Shown here one piece after another: positions 1 through 7,144 of a stretch of DNA of 28,971 nucleotides; the first letter of the stretch is position 1, and the number at the start of each line of letters is the position of its first letter. The translations under genes and the position numbers were made by a program. Under the pieces are notes generated by a model. The model saw only the letters and a list, made by a program, of their open reading frames with translations. It searched no databases and was not told the origin of the DNA. The DNA comes from Clostridiales bacterium (GTDB lineage Bacteria > Bacillota > Clostridia > Oscillospirales > QAMX01), in the NCBI GenBank assembly GCA_016285815.1, contig JAEERN010000149.1, positions 1 to 28,971 of the forward strand. The letters run 5' to 3'.

Positions 1-344
1 TGGCGCCCGCCGACGACTTCCCGGCGCTTCTGCGCGGCGCGCTGCCCGATGCGTGCCGCAGCGTCCGCGTGACCGCCGAGGGGACGTCGGACGCCGGGAT
101 GCTGCTCTCCCACGTCCGCCGGACGGAGGACGGGGAAAAGATCGTGTTCCTCGCCAATATGGGCCGGGAGGAGTTTTCCGGCACGCTCGCCGTCTTCGGC
201 CCGTGGGCCGAGGTCCTTGCCGCCCGGGCGGAGACGGGAGAGATCGCACCCGTCCCGTGGACGGCGGAGGAGGGCGGCCGCCCCGCGGCGGCGATCCGGA
301 CGCGCCTCGGACCGGGAAAAGCCGTTCTGTACGTCCTGCGCTGA
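1..344 (+). CDS. C-terminal end of a probable large glycoside hydrolase (5' truncated)
   Basis: The reading frame enters from the left edge (first full codon at position 3) and stops at 342-344, giving about 113 residues. The visible part looks like a terminal beta-sandwich: a run reading VFLANMGREEFSG, then alternating hydrophobic strands, then AEVLAARAETGEI. The pattern 'hydrophobic strand, N-x-G/S, strand, A-E-x-L-x-x-x-T-G-E-I' is common at the C-terminus of large carbohydrate-active enzymes such as alpha-L-rhamnosidase-like and GH2-like proteins. No catalytic residue lies inside the window, so the family cannot be fixed. It ends just before a strong bidirectional terminator, so it is the last gene of a rightward unit. 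The neighbouring glycosidase operons suggest a carbohydrate-degrading role, but that is inference. Confidence 0.55.
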   Translation, partial: APADDFPALLRGALPDACRSVRVTAEGTSDAGMLLSHVRRTEDGEKIVFLANMGREEFSGTLAVFGPWAEVLAARAETGEIAPVPWTAEEGGRPAAAIRTRLGPGKAVLYVLR

Positions 345-373
345 AGGTGCGGGCGATCCGCGCGGGAAAGGGA

Positions 374-415
374 AAAAGACCGTTCCCCGTTTTGAAAAAC
401 GGGGAACGGTCTTTT
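374..415. terminator. Bidirectional rho-independent terminator between converging genes
   Basis: A perfect stem of about 16 bp pairs 378-393 (starting GACCGTTCCCC) with 396-411. It is extended by A-tract/T-tract pairing of 374-377 with 412-415. The run of A on the left and T on the right lets it work in both directions. It sits between the end of the rightward gene (344) and the end of the leftward kdsB (447), exactly where a shared terminator is expected. Confidence 0.92.
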
Positions 416-446
416 CGTTCCGTCGGGGAAGCGGCCGGAGACGGCT

Positions 447-1196
447 TCAGCCGCCGTACCGCTCCTTCCAGATGCGGATGACCTCGTTGAGATCCTCCTC
501 GGTGTCGACGCTCAGCGCGTCGTAGGGGAACGCAGTCTTGACGACCTTGATCGCATAGCCGTGCTCCAGGACCCGAAGCTGTTCCAGCGACTCAGCCAGA
601 GACAGGGGCGTCGGCGGGAGCGTGATGTATTTCTTCAGGAAGTCCCGGGTATAGGCGTAGATGCCGATGTGCTCGTAGGCCTGAGCGGTCGCCGGATTGC
701 GGGGATAGGGGATCAGCGAGCGGGAGAAGTACAGCGCCTTGCCGGCGGCGTCGGTGACGACCTTGACCGCGTTCGGGCTCAGGACGTATTCGCCGGAGAT
801 CGGCGCGCAGCCCGTGGACATCACACAGTCCGGGTCGGAGATCAGCGCGCCGACGATCTCGTCGATGATCTGCGGCGGGATCAGGGGCTCGTCCCCCTGG
901 ATGTTGACGACGTGGGTGAAGTCTTCGCCGCAGGCGTCCGCCGCCTCGGCCACCCGGTCCGAGCCGGTGGGATGGTCGGGGCTGGTCATAACGGCCTCGC
1001 CGCCGAAAGCGCGGACGGCGTCGACGACGCGCTGGTCGTCCGTGGCGACGACGACCTTGTCCACCAGCCGCGCCTCGCAGGCGCGGAGATAGACGTGCTG
1101 GATCATGGGCTTGCCACAGATATCCTTCAGCGGCTTGCCGGGCAGGCGGGAAGAGCCGTAACGCGCGGGGATGACGCCGAGAACACGGTCAGACAT
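447..1196 (-). CDS. kdsB: 3-deoxy-manno-octulosonate cytidylyltransferase (CMP-KDO synthetase)
   Basis: The 249-residue product is full length for KdsB (usually about 245-255). It activates KDO, or a related 3-deoxy-2-ketoacid sugar, with CTP to give the CMP-sugar in the cytoplasm. Visible family motifs are IPARYGSSRLPGKPL at residues 9-23 (nucleotide-binding loop), HPTGSDR at 75-81, NIQGDEPL at 98-105, and the later YFSRSLIPYPRN and HIGIYAYTRDFL blocks. The frame is open further upstream, but the ATG at 1196 is chosen because AAGGAGG lies a few bases before it and the N-terminal motif starts right after. It follows the upstream gene by only 23 bases, so the two are co-transcribed. No other KDO or lipid A gene is visible in the window, which is odd for a Gram-positive-looking chromosome. 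The CMP-sugar synthetase assignment is firm; the exact sugar is less sure. Confidence 0.88.
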   Translation of the reverse strand: MSDRVLGVIPARYGSSRLPGKPLKDICGKPMIQHVYLRACEARLVDKVVVATDDQRVVDAVRAFGGEAVMTSPDHPTGSDRVAEAADACGEDFTHVVNIQGDEPLIPPQIIDEIVGALISDPDCVMSTGCAPISGEYVLSPNAVKVVTDAAGKALYFSRSLIPYPRNPATAQAYEHIGIYAYTRDFLKKYITLPPTPLSLAESLEQLRVLEHGYAIKVVKTAFPYDALSVDTEEDLNEVIRIWKERYGG

Positions 1197-1219
1197 GAGA
1201 AAGTCCTCCTTTTTTCGTT

Positions 1220-2431
1220 TCAAAAGTGAAAGCGGTCGCGGACGCTCCGGCGCATCCGGTCCAGAGAGAAGGGACGGATCTGCTCGACGATGCGCTCGCG
1301 CATGGCGGCGCCCTCGGGGGTGTTCTGCGGAGCGGAGGAGAAGGGGATCTCCGTGCCGAGCCGGGCGCAGACGCGGTCGACGAACACGGGCCAGAGCCCG
1401 CCGATGTCGCCGATCACGGGGATGCTGTTCTCCAGCCGGGTGAAGGCGGACATCTCCATGCGGAAGGGGATCTTGGTCAGCTTGGTCTTGGGCAGGCCGT
1501 TGTCGATGGCCTTTTGGATCAGCTCGCTGTTCTTGTTCAGATCCCACGCGCGCTTCAGGTTCTCGTCGAGGTCGAAGCGGATCAGGGTCTTGTCCTTCAG
1601 GCTGTACGTGGGCAGGCCGTTGAACGCGGCCCAGATGCCGTGGCCGGTGTAGGTCTCAAAGGGGCCGTCGTGGATCTCCTGGGTCAGGGCCACGGCGGAC
1701 TCGATGATGACGTCGGCCTCAGCCAGCATTTTGGCGATGCGGCGGCAGCGCTCGCTGACGGTGATGCTGTCGGCCACGCAGAGGCCGACCTGGCCGCCGC
1801 CCACCAGCTGCGGCACGCTGACCAGAACGGGGACGCCCTTCTCGGCGCCTGCGCCGATCATGGTCATGGGGTCCGCGCCGAGGCCCGCGACGAACTCGAA
1901 GCTCTCGCCCAGCGCGTGCGCCGCGGACATGATCTCGGGCGCGCAGCACTCGTTGAAATAGCCAACCGGATACGCCATGTTGCCGGCGGCCTTGATAATG
2001 GTCTTTCCCTCGGCCGCCTGACAGGCGGCGACGAGATCCTCGTCCACGGGCATCTCCGCGCGGATCCGGGCCCACTCCTCGTCGGTCAGCTCGGTCAGCT
2101 CGAAAATATTGCCCCGGGGGCGGATGGCGGGGTCGATCCGGTCGCCCAGCAGGTCGGCGTCGATGCGCTTGACGCGGTCCAGCGTGCCGCCCATCTCGTG
2201 GGAGATCACGGCCGAGCTGGTGGTGACGCCGTCCACCAGACCGGCGCGGATCAGGCCGGCCAGCAGCGTGGTGACGCCCTCGTGCACGTTCGGGCCGCTT
2301 CCGACGACGACGACGACTTTGCCGCCGCGCTTTTTCGCGTCCGCGACGCGGTCCGCCGCCAGATCGAGGAAGCCGCGCACCTCTTCGGGCAGAGCGGCGT
2401 TGATGGAGTCGATCAGTTCAGGCGAAGCCAT
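1220..2431 (-). CDS. Conserved Rossmann-like protein of unknown function, deoxyhypusine synthase / LOR-SDH-like
   Basis: The 403-residue product has no signal peptide or membrane segment, so it is probably cytosolic. After an N-terminal helix comes a beta-strand VVVVVGSG (about residues 39-46) and a GSGPNVHEG loop (44-52), then AGLIRAGLVDGV and SSAVISHEMGG (72-82). This arrangement resembles the nucleotide-binding part of deoxyhypusine synthases and of the LOR/SDH-type Rossmann domain, but I see no clear catalytic lysine motif of deoxyhypusine synthase. A second glycine-rich stretch (GAGAEKGVPVLVSVPQLVGGG) follows mid-protein. The ATG at 2431 has AAGGAGG upstream. It is the first gene of a two-gene operon with kdsB, under its own consensus promoter. 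The linkage suggests a role in making or modifying an acidic sugar, but that is inference; the reaction is unknown. Confidence 0.6.
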   Translation of the reverse strand: MASPELIDSINAALPEEVRGFLDLAADRVADAKKRGGKVVVVVGSGPNVHEGVTTLLAGLIRAGLVDGVTTSSAVISHEMGGTLDRVKRIDADLLGDRIDPAIRPRGNIFELTELTDEEWARIRAEMPVDEDLVAACQAAEGKTIIKAAGNMAYPVGYFNECCAPEIMSAAHALGESFEFVAGLGADPMTMIGAGAEKGVPVLVSVPQLVGGGQVGLCVADSITVSERCRRIAKMLAEADVIIESAVALTQEIHDGPFETYTGHGIWAAFNGLPTYSLKDKTLIRFDLDENLKRAWDLNKNSELIQKAIDNGLPKTKLTKIPFRMEMSAFTRLENSIPVIGDIGGLWPVFVDRVCARLGTEIPFSSAPQNTPEGAAMRERIVEQIRPFSLDRMRRSVRDRFHF

Positions 2432-2502
2432 GGGGAAGATCCCCTCCTTTTCTTGTCGGTCCGGGCGGTCCGCCGGGGCGCACCCGAGCCTGTTTCCCTT
2501 AT

Positions 2503-2531
2503 ACTATACCAAGTCCGGCCCGGCGTGTCAA
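2503..2531 (-). promoter_or_regulatory. Sigma-A promoter for the unknown-protein/kdsB operon
   Basis: On the minus strand there is a perfect -35 TTGACA (2531-2526), a 17-bp spacer and -10 TATAGT (2508-2503). Transcription should start near 2496, leaving a leader of about 65 bases before the ATG at 2431. It is divergent from the rightward promoter at 2634-2662. One of the two repeated palindromes (2559-2575) lies about 28 bp upstream of its -35. Confidence 0.85.
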
Positions 2532-2558
2532 TCGGGATTTGCCGCAGAACGAAAAAAA

Positions 2559-2575
2559 TTCACCATAGATGAACG
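2559..2575. promoter_or_regulatory. Candidate IclR operator, copy 1 (TTCA-N7-TGAA palindrome)
   Basis: The sequence TTCACCATAGATGAACG contains the inverted repeat TTCA-N7-TGAA. A near-identical copy (15 of 17 bases) lies at 2703-2719. The two flank the rightward promoter. An additional half-like element GGTGAATT at 2589-2596 forms an inverted repeat with AATTCACC at 2557-2564. The operon encodes an IclR regulator, and IclR proteins commonly bind short palindromes, so this is the natural candidate site. That link is inference. Confidence 0.55.
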
Positions 2576-2633
2576 TTTGGCGCGCATCGGTGAATTATTG
2601 GCATCGGCGCGCGCCGGCGGGGCCCGGCGGCGG

Positions 2634-2662
2634 TTGACAGGTCCGGGCATGTGTGCTACAAT
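2634..2662 (+). promoter_or_regulatory. Sigma-A promoter for the sialidase-like/IclR/membrane-protein operon
   Basis: A perfect -35 TTGACA (2634-2639) is followed by a 17-bp spacer and -10 TACAAT (2657-2662), with an extended -10 TGc just before it. Transcription should start near 2669, giving a leader of roughly 80 bases before the GTG start at 2748. A strong constitutive-looking core with palindromes on both sides suggests control by repression. The rest of the 316-base gap 2432-2747 holds only the divergent promoter, the palindromes and a short direct repeat GCATCGG (2584-2590, 2601-2607). Confidence 0.88.
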
Positions 2663-2702
2663 CGATACAAGGGGACGGGATCCCGAATACGGGTGCGGCT
2701 GG

Positions 2703-2719
2703 TTCACGATGGATGAACG
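2703..2719. promoter_or_regulatory. Candidate IclR operator, copy 2 (GTTCA-N7-TGAAC palindrome)
   Basis: TTCACGATGGATGAACG repeats the 2559-2575 element with two mismatches and keeps the GTTCA-N7-TGAAC inverted repeat (2702-2718). It lies in the transcribed leader about 35 bases after the predicted start site, a position where a bound repressor would block elongation. The centre-to-centre distance to copy 1 is 144 bp, compatible with looping. Confidence 0.55.
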
Positions 2720-2747
2720 ACCGCGCCGGAGAAAGAGGCGAGGAACT

Positions 2748-3788
2748 GTGGAGCTGACGCGCGACGCCGTGGCGTACGGCGAAGAGATGTTTTACGGATG
2801 GCCGGCCAACTGCGGCATATGGCGGTTCGGGGACGAGCTGCTCGTGGGCTTTTCCGAGGGGCGGCACCACTACAACGGGCCGGGCCGCCACGCGATCGAC
2901 CACGACGAGCCCATCCGCACGGTCTTCGCGCGGCTGGGAACGGACGGAGCGTGGCGGATCGAGCGGCCCGCGCTGGCCGCTCCCGGAGACCCGGCGGCGC
3001 TTCCGCTGCATCCGGGCGGCCTGCGTCCCGGCGCGGCGGGCGAGGGGCTCTGCTTCGCCTCCTCCGCCGTTTCGGGAGACGCCCGCTCGTGGTTTTACGT
3101 CACCTCCGACGGCGGGCGGAGCTGGAACGGGCCCTGGCGCGTGCCGGATCTGGGCGTGCGGGGGCTTTCGATGCGGACCGATTATCTGGTCCGGGACGGC
3201 GGTTATCTGTTGGGGATGACCGGCGTCAAGCCCAACGGAGAAGAGGGCATAGCGTTCGCCGCCCGGCTGGACGCTGACGGGACCTGGACCAGGCTGGGCG
3301 ACATCGGGGGGCCGCTGGCGGAGGGAGAGTTCCGCATCATGCCGGCCCTGGCGGTCCTTCCGGACGGAAGACTGACGGCGCTGACGCGGCGAGCGGCCGA
3401 AGAGCGGGAAAAGAACTCGCGGGTCGAGTGCTTCGTCAGCGAAGACGAAGGGCGCACCTGGGCCTATGCGGGCGACGTGTGCGCCGCGCCGGGCGACGGG
3501 AGCGCCGGAAACCCCGCGGCGGCAGCCGCTGCGGAGGACGGGACGGTCTGGGCGGTCTTCTGCCGCCGGGCGGAGCCCAGAGGCGTCTATCTCACGTCCA
3601 CGCGGGACGCGCTGCACTGGAGCGCGCCCGTGCCTCTGAGAACGGGGGCGCAGAACACGGACCTCGGCTATCCGCGTCTGGCGATCCGAAACGGGCGCGC
3701 GTACGCCGTCTACTATTACAATTTCGGCGAAGAGGCGCCGCGCTTTATCGAGTGCGCGTCCCTGACGCTTCCCAAAGGAGAGAAATGA
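2748..3788 (+). CDS. Sialidase-like (BNR/Asp-box) beta-propeller protein, probable glycosidase
   Basis: The 346-residue product has two clear Asp-boxes (S-x-D-x-G-x-x-W): TSDGGRSW at about 119-126 and SEDEGRTW at 231-238. This places it in the sialidase-fold superfamily. A segment EFRIMPALAVLPDGRLTAL near 194-212 resembles the RIP motif region of sialidases but carries an extra Met, and it is central rather than N-terminal, so true sialidase activity should not be assumed. No signal peptide is seen, so it is probably cytosolic and acts on imported oligosaccharides or glycosides. The frame is open far upstream. GTG 2748 is chosen because AGAGG lies 9 bases before it; an ATG at 2709 would lack a ribosome site and overlaps the putative operator. 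It is the first gene of the operon, 1 base before the next start. The substrate is unknown. Confidence 0.7.
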   Translation: MELTRDAVAYGEEMFYGWPANCGIWRFGDELLVGFSEGRHHYNGPGRHAIDHDEPIRTVFARLGTDGAWRIERPALAAPGDPAALPLHPGGLRPGAAGEGLCFASSAVSGDARSWFYVTSDGGRSWNGPWRVPDLGVRGLSMRTDYLVRDGGYLLGMTGVKPNGEEGIAFAARLDADGTWTRLGDIGGPLAEGEFRIMPALAVLPDGRLTALTRRAAEEREKNSRVECFVSEDEGRTWAYAGDVCAAPGDGSAGNPAAAAAAEDGTVWAVFCRRAEPRGVYLTSTRDALHWSAPVPLRTGAQNTDLGYPRLAIRNGRAYAVYYYNFGEEAPRFIECASLTLPKGEK

Positions 3789-3789
3789 G

Positions 3790-4791
3790 ATGAAAGCAGA
3801 GATCCTGACCAGAGAATACCTTGAAACGCCGGGCCAGCGCTCGTGTCACGCGGCCACGGTGGCGATGTGGAACGGCGTTCCGGCGGCGGCGTGGTTCGCG
3901 GGGACGGCGGAGAAAAATCCGGACGTTCGGATCTGGTTTTCCCGGCGGGACGGCGCGTGGAGCACGCCCCGGGCGGTGACGCCGGCCAACGGCGTGGCGG
4001 ACTGGAACCCGACGCTGTTCAGCGAGGCCGGCCGGCTGACGATGATCTACAAGGAAGGAGTCGACGAACGCCACTGGTACTCCCTGAAGATGGTCTCGTC
4101 CGACGGCGGCGAGAGCTGGAGCGAGCCGGCGGAGCTGGTGCCGGGGGACGTCGGCGGCCGCGGTCCGGTGAAGAACCAGATGATCCGCCTGTCCGACGGG
4201 GCGCTGCTGGCGCCGGGCTCCACCGAGGACCTGCTGGAGCGGTGGGAGGCGTGGACCGACCGCAGCGAGGACGGCGGCGAGACGTGGCTCCGGTCGGCGC
4301 CCGTGGCGTTCCGGCTGCCCTCGGGGAAGGTCTGTCTGGGAAAAGAGGATCTGGAAGAGAACGACGAGGGGCTGATCCAGCCCGCCGTGTGGGAGGATCC
4401 GCAGAACCCCGGCCACGTCGGGATGCTGGTGCGGACCTCCTTCGGCTCGGTGTACGACAGCCGCTCGGAGGACTTCGGCCGGACCTGGTCCGTGGCGCGG
4501 CCCACGGCCATGCCCAACAACAACAGCGGCCTCGGCGCCGCCGTGACGGCGAGCGGCCTGTTGGCGCTGGTGTGCAACCCCGTCGCCGAGAACTGGGGCG
4601 ACCGGACGCCGCTGTCCCTGTTTTTGTCGGAGGACAACGGCGAGACGTTCCCGTTCCGCCTCGATCTGGAGACGGAGCCGGGCGTCGAGTTCTCGTACCC
4701 TTCGGTGATCGCCGACGGCGACACGCTGCACGTCGTCTACACCTGCGCGCGGGAGCGGATCGGCTACGCCGGGATCCGGACCGTCCGGTAA
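3790..4791 (+). CDS. Sialidase-family (BNR_2-type) beta-propeller hydrolase
   Basis: The 333-residue product has four Asp-boxes: SSDGGESW (103-110), SEDGGETW (159-166), SEDFGRTW (226-233) and SEDNGETF (280-287). They indicate a six- or seven-bladed sialidase-like propeller. The N-terminal part SCHAATVAMWNGVPAAAWFAGT (written across residues 18-39, key H20 and W35) and DWNPTLF (71-77) match the widespread BNR_2-type 'sialidase family' that includes enzymes acting on sugars other than sialic acid. No signal peptide is present. AAAGGAG lies 9 bases before the ATG. Translation is nearly coupled to the preceding paralogous-fold gene, so the two probably act on the same substrate or on successive linkages. 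The propeller fold is firm; the reaction is unknown. Confidence 0.8.
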   Translation: MKAEILTREYLETPGQRSCHAATVAMWNGVPAAAWFAGTAEKNPDVRIWFSRRDGAWSTPRAVTPANGVADWNPTLFSEAGRLTMIYKEGVDERHWYSLKMVSSDGGESWSEPAELVPGDVGGRGPVKNQMIRLSDGALLAPGSTEDLLERWEAWTDRSEDGGETWLRSAPVAFRLPSGKVCLGKEDLEENDEGLIQPAVWEDPQNPGHVGMLVRTSFGSVYDSRSEDFGRTWSVARPTAMPNNNSGLGAAVTASGLLALVCNPVAENWGDRTPLSLFLSEDNGETFPFRLDLETEPGVEFSYPSVIADGDTLHVVYTCARERIGYAGIRTVR

Positions 4792-4826
4792 GCGGCGGGG
4801 CCCGCGAAAAGGGGAGGGAGACGGCC

Positions 4827-5576
4827 TTGGAGAAACCGGTCAAGGTCAAATCGCTGCAGAAGGCCATGGCGCTTCTGGACTGCTTCACGGTCCGGGAGCC
4901 GAAGCTCGGGATCACGGAGCTTGCCAGACGCACGGGGCTTCTCAAAAGCTCGGTCCACAACATGATCACGACGCTGGAGGCCTGTTCCATGATCGAACGG
5001 ACGGCCGACGGCAAGTATACGCTGGGGGTCCGCTGTCTCTGTCTGGGCAGCGTCTACCGGATGACCCGCGACAGCAGCCACCACATCCGTTCGGCGCTGA
5101 CCGAGCTTTCCGCTCTGACGGGCGAAACGGTCAATCTGGCCGTGTGCCGCGAGCAGAACGTGATCTATCTGGAGAACATCCGGGCCAGAGCTTCGCACCT
5201 GGCGCTGGACTACGTCGGCGAGACGGCGCCGCTGTACTGCACGGGGGTTGGCAAGGCCATCCTGGCCTTTCTGCCGCACCGCCAGCAGGAGGCGGTGCTG
5301 GCCGGCGAGCTGAAGGCCTATACCCAGAACACGGTCACCGATCCGGAGGCGCTGCGCGCCGAGCTGGCGCGGATCCGGGCCTGCGGCTATGCGGTGGACC
5401 GGGCCGAGCACGAGTACGACGTCGCCTGTGTGGCGGTCCCGGTGCTGGACGGCGGCGGGGCCCCCATGGCCGCCGTGAGCGTTTCGGGCCTGGAGCCGCA
5501 CTTTACCGAAGAGCGGATCGCGGCGTTCTGCCGGTATCTGACGAAGACGGCGGAGCGGATCCGGCTGTTCCTCTGA
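4827..5576 (+). CDS. IclR-family transcriptional regulator
   Basis: The 249-residue product is full length for the family. The N-terminal winged helix-turn-helix covers roughly residues 5-70, with the recognition region ITELARRTGLLKSSVHNMITTLE at about 29-51. It is followed by the GAF-like IclR effector domain (about 75-245) with the signatures CTGVGKAILAFLP and GYAVDRAEHEYDVACVAVPV. IclR proteins bind palindromes as dimers or tetramers and respond to small carbon metabolites, often sugar acids or aromatics. TTG 4827 is chosen because GGGGAGGGA lies 7 bases before it and the protein then begins EKPVKVKSLQKAMALLD, the normal IclR start. It sits third in the operon, 35 bases after the hydrolase gene. 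It probably autoregulates through the repeated palindromes at 2559 and 2703; the ligand is unknown. Confidence 0.93.
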   Translation: MEKPVKVKSLQKAMALLDCFTVREPKLGITELARRTGLLKSSVHNMITTLEACSMIERTADGKYTLGVRCLCLGSVYRMTRDSSHHIRSALTELSALTGETVNLAVCREQNVIYLENIRARASHLALDYVGETAPLYCTGVGKAILAFLPHRQQEAVLAGELKAYTQNTVTDPEALRAELARIRACGYAVDRAEHEYDVACVAVPVLDGGGAPMAAVSVSGLEPHFTEERIAAFCRYLTKTAERIRLFL

Positions 5577-5621
5577 GACGGCGCGCCGGGACCCGCCGAA
5601 CGAGAAAAGGAGATCGTCCAT

Positions 5622-7049
5622 ATGACCGAGGAAAACGCGTTCCTGTTCGTCGGGATGAGTATGATCGCGATGTGCTTCGCCTGGGGGATCCGGGGGCTGG
5701 TCATCGGCGGGGAGAAGGGGGCGCTGCTGCCCGGCGCCTATATCGGGATCCTGTGCGTCTGGTACACGGGGTCGGAGATGCTGATGGCGAACGTCTTCCT
5801 CTTCGCCGCGGCGGGCGCCATGGGCTTTGCCTTCGGCGCCATGGAGCCTTACGGCCAGACCATGCAGATGGTGCTGAAGCATTCTCCGGGGATTCACCGG
5901 CCGCTGCGGGGATATCTGGCGCTGGCCTTCAAGGGATCGCTGTGGGGCGGCCTCGGCGCGGGGATCCTGGGACTGAGCTTTTCCGCGCTGAGCGGAGAGG
6001 TCTATCGCTGGACCGACATTCTGATCTTCTGTGCCCAGATCCCGCTGGCGCAGGAGGTCGGCTATCGGCTGTTCAACACGCCTTACGATCCGCAGAAGGG
6101 GATCCGGCCGCGGATCTGCTTTTCGACGGACAGCCGGGAAGAGTGGGGGCGCAATCTGGTCGTCGTGACCGAGCTGATCCTCATGATGCTGATCCGGCGC
6201 GACGCGTTCGGCCTGATCCTGCTGCTGGGCGGCGCGCTGTCCGGCGCGGCGGGTTGGATCCTCGGGATCTTCCTGTACGACAAGGAGGCGCACCCGCTCA
6301 AAAACGGGAGATACCTGTTCGGCAAGCTGGAAAAGCTGGGGATCATCAGCGGGTGGAAGATCATGGAGTTCACGCAGGGCGCCGTGAACGGGCTGGGCAT
6401 CTCCCTCGCCTTCTGCGTCGGCTGGCCGCTGATTGCGGACAAGTTCACGGACGGGGCGGCGCTGTGGAGGATCCTGCCGGACACGCTGGACCGGGTGCTG
6501 TCCTGGACGGCGTGCGCCCTGATCGTGCTGTCGATCTTCCTGTTCATCATCCCGTACCGGAAAAACGGGAACAAGATCACCCGCGCCTTCGGCGAGGTGG
6601 ACATGCACGTGGTCGAGGTGACGGAGCGGCCGCTGTACAATGTGATCCCGCTGGCGCTGGTGCTGCTGGGCTCGACGACCATGGCGCGGATCATGTGCTT
6701 TTTCGTGATCTACTACGTTCTGGCCCAGCACGACGGACTGGAGCGGTTCTGCGACTTCAAGCACCTCCGCCTGCTGCGGATCGGGATGATCCTGATCGGG
6801 GCGCTGATCCTGGTCGGCGAGATCCTGACCGGCTATACCCTGTGGCAGACGTGGCTGCTGTACGGGATCGCCTATCTCGCGTTCGACTTCGTCTATAACT
6901 TCCGCCCGAAGACCGTCCGGCAGAACCGGGCGAAGTCCCGGACCTTCGGCCGGTTCGTCCTGTCCTTCGGCGAGATCGTGACGACCCACCCGTTCTTCCT
7001 GCTGCTGCTGGCCGCGCTGCTGGTCTTCGGCGCGGTGCACCTCCGATAA
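5622..7049 (+). CDS. Polytopic membrane protein of unrecognised family, putative transporter (paralogue of the 13869-15185 product)
   Basis: The 475-residue product has about 11-12 hydrophobic segments and a C-terminal LLLLLAALLVFGAV helix. I do not recognise the family. Marked motifs inside or next to helices are WGIRG (21-25), EKGALLPG (31-38), MEPYGQTMQMVLKH (74-87), LAFKG (101-105), VGYRLFN (146-152), EEWGRNL (173-179), GWILGIFLYD (211-220) and GWKIMEF (244-250). All recur in the same order in the membrane protein that opens the convergent operon. Conserved charged and polar residues in membrane segments (R24, K32, K104, K246, E249) suggest a solute pathway. AAAAGGAG precedes the ATG at 5622, 45 bases after iclR. 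It ends the operon before a shared terminator. As the only membrane protein in its operon it is the best candidate for substrate uptake; that is inference. Confidence 0.7.
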   Translation: MTEENAFLFVGMSMIAMCFAWGIRGLVIGGEKGALLPGAYIGILCVWYTGSEMLMANVFLFAAAGAMGFAFGAMEPYGQTMQMVLKHSPGIHRPLRGYLALAFKGSLWGGLGAGILGLSFSALSGEVYRWTDILIFCAQIPLAQEVGYRLFNTPYDPQKGIRPRICFSTDSREEWGRNLVVVTELILMMLIRRDAFGLILLLGGALSGAAGWILGIFLYDKEAHPLKNGRYLFGKLEKLGIISGWKIMEFTQGAVNGLGISLAFCVGWPLIADKFTDGAALWRILPDTLDRVLSWTACALIVLSIFLFIIPYRKNGNKITRAFGEVDMHVVEVTERPLYNVIPLALVLLGSTTMARIMCFFVIYYVLAQHDGLERFCDFKHLRLLRIGMILIGALILVGEILTGYTLWQTWLLYGIAYLAFDFVYNFRPKTVRQNRAKSRTFGRFVLSFGEIVTTHPFFLLLLAALLVFGAVHLR

Positions 7050-7087
7050 AAAACCGGCGCGGACCGGCGCCGGCGGCGATCAAAAAA

Positions 7088-7130
7088 GCGGCTCCGCCCG
7101 ACAGGGCGGAGCCGCCGATTTTCGTTTTTC
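7088..7130. terminator. Bidirectional terminator at the meeting point of the two catabolic operons
   Basis: A perfect 12-bp stem, GCGGCTCCGCCC (7088-7099) with 7104-7115, has a GACA loop. It is followed by T-rich sequence (ATTTTCGTTTTT) and preceded by a run of six A at 7082-7087, so it can end transcripts in both directions. It separates the stop of the rightward operon (7049) from the stop of the leftward operon (7145). Confidence 0.9.
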
Positions 7131-7144
7131 GGCTTTTTCGGGCC

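Noticed and set aside
2709..2747. ATG 2709 as an earlier start for the first sialidase-like gene
   Set aside because: No ribosome site lies before it, it overlaps the putative operator, and the added residues are an arginine-rich tail unlike the family. GTG 2748 has a properly spaced ribosome site.
4764..7040. A 758-residue leftward open frame opposite iclR and the membrane protein
   Set aside because: Rich in Q, R, D, H and P with no fold-like pattern, as expected for the antisense of hydrophobic membrane helices in GC-rich DNA.
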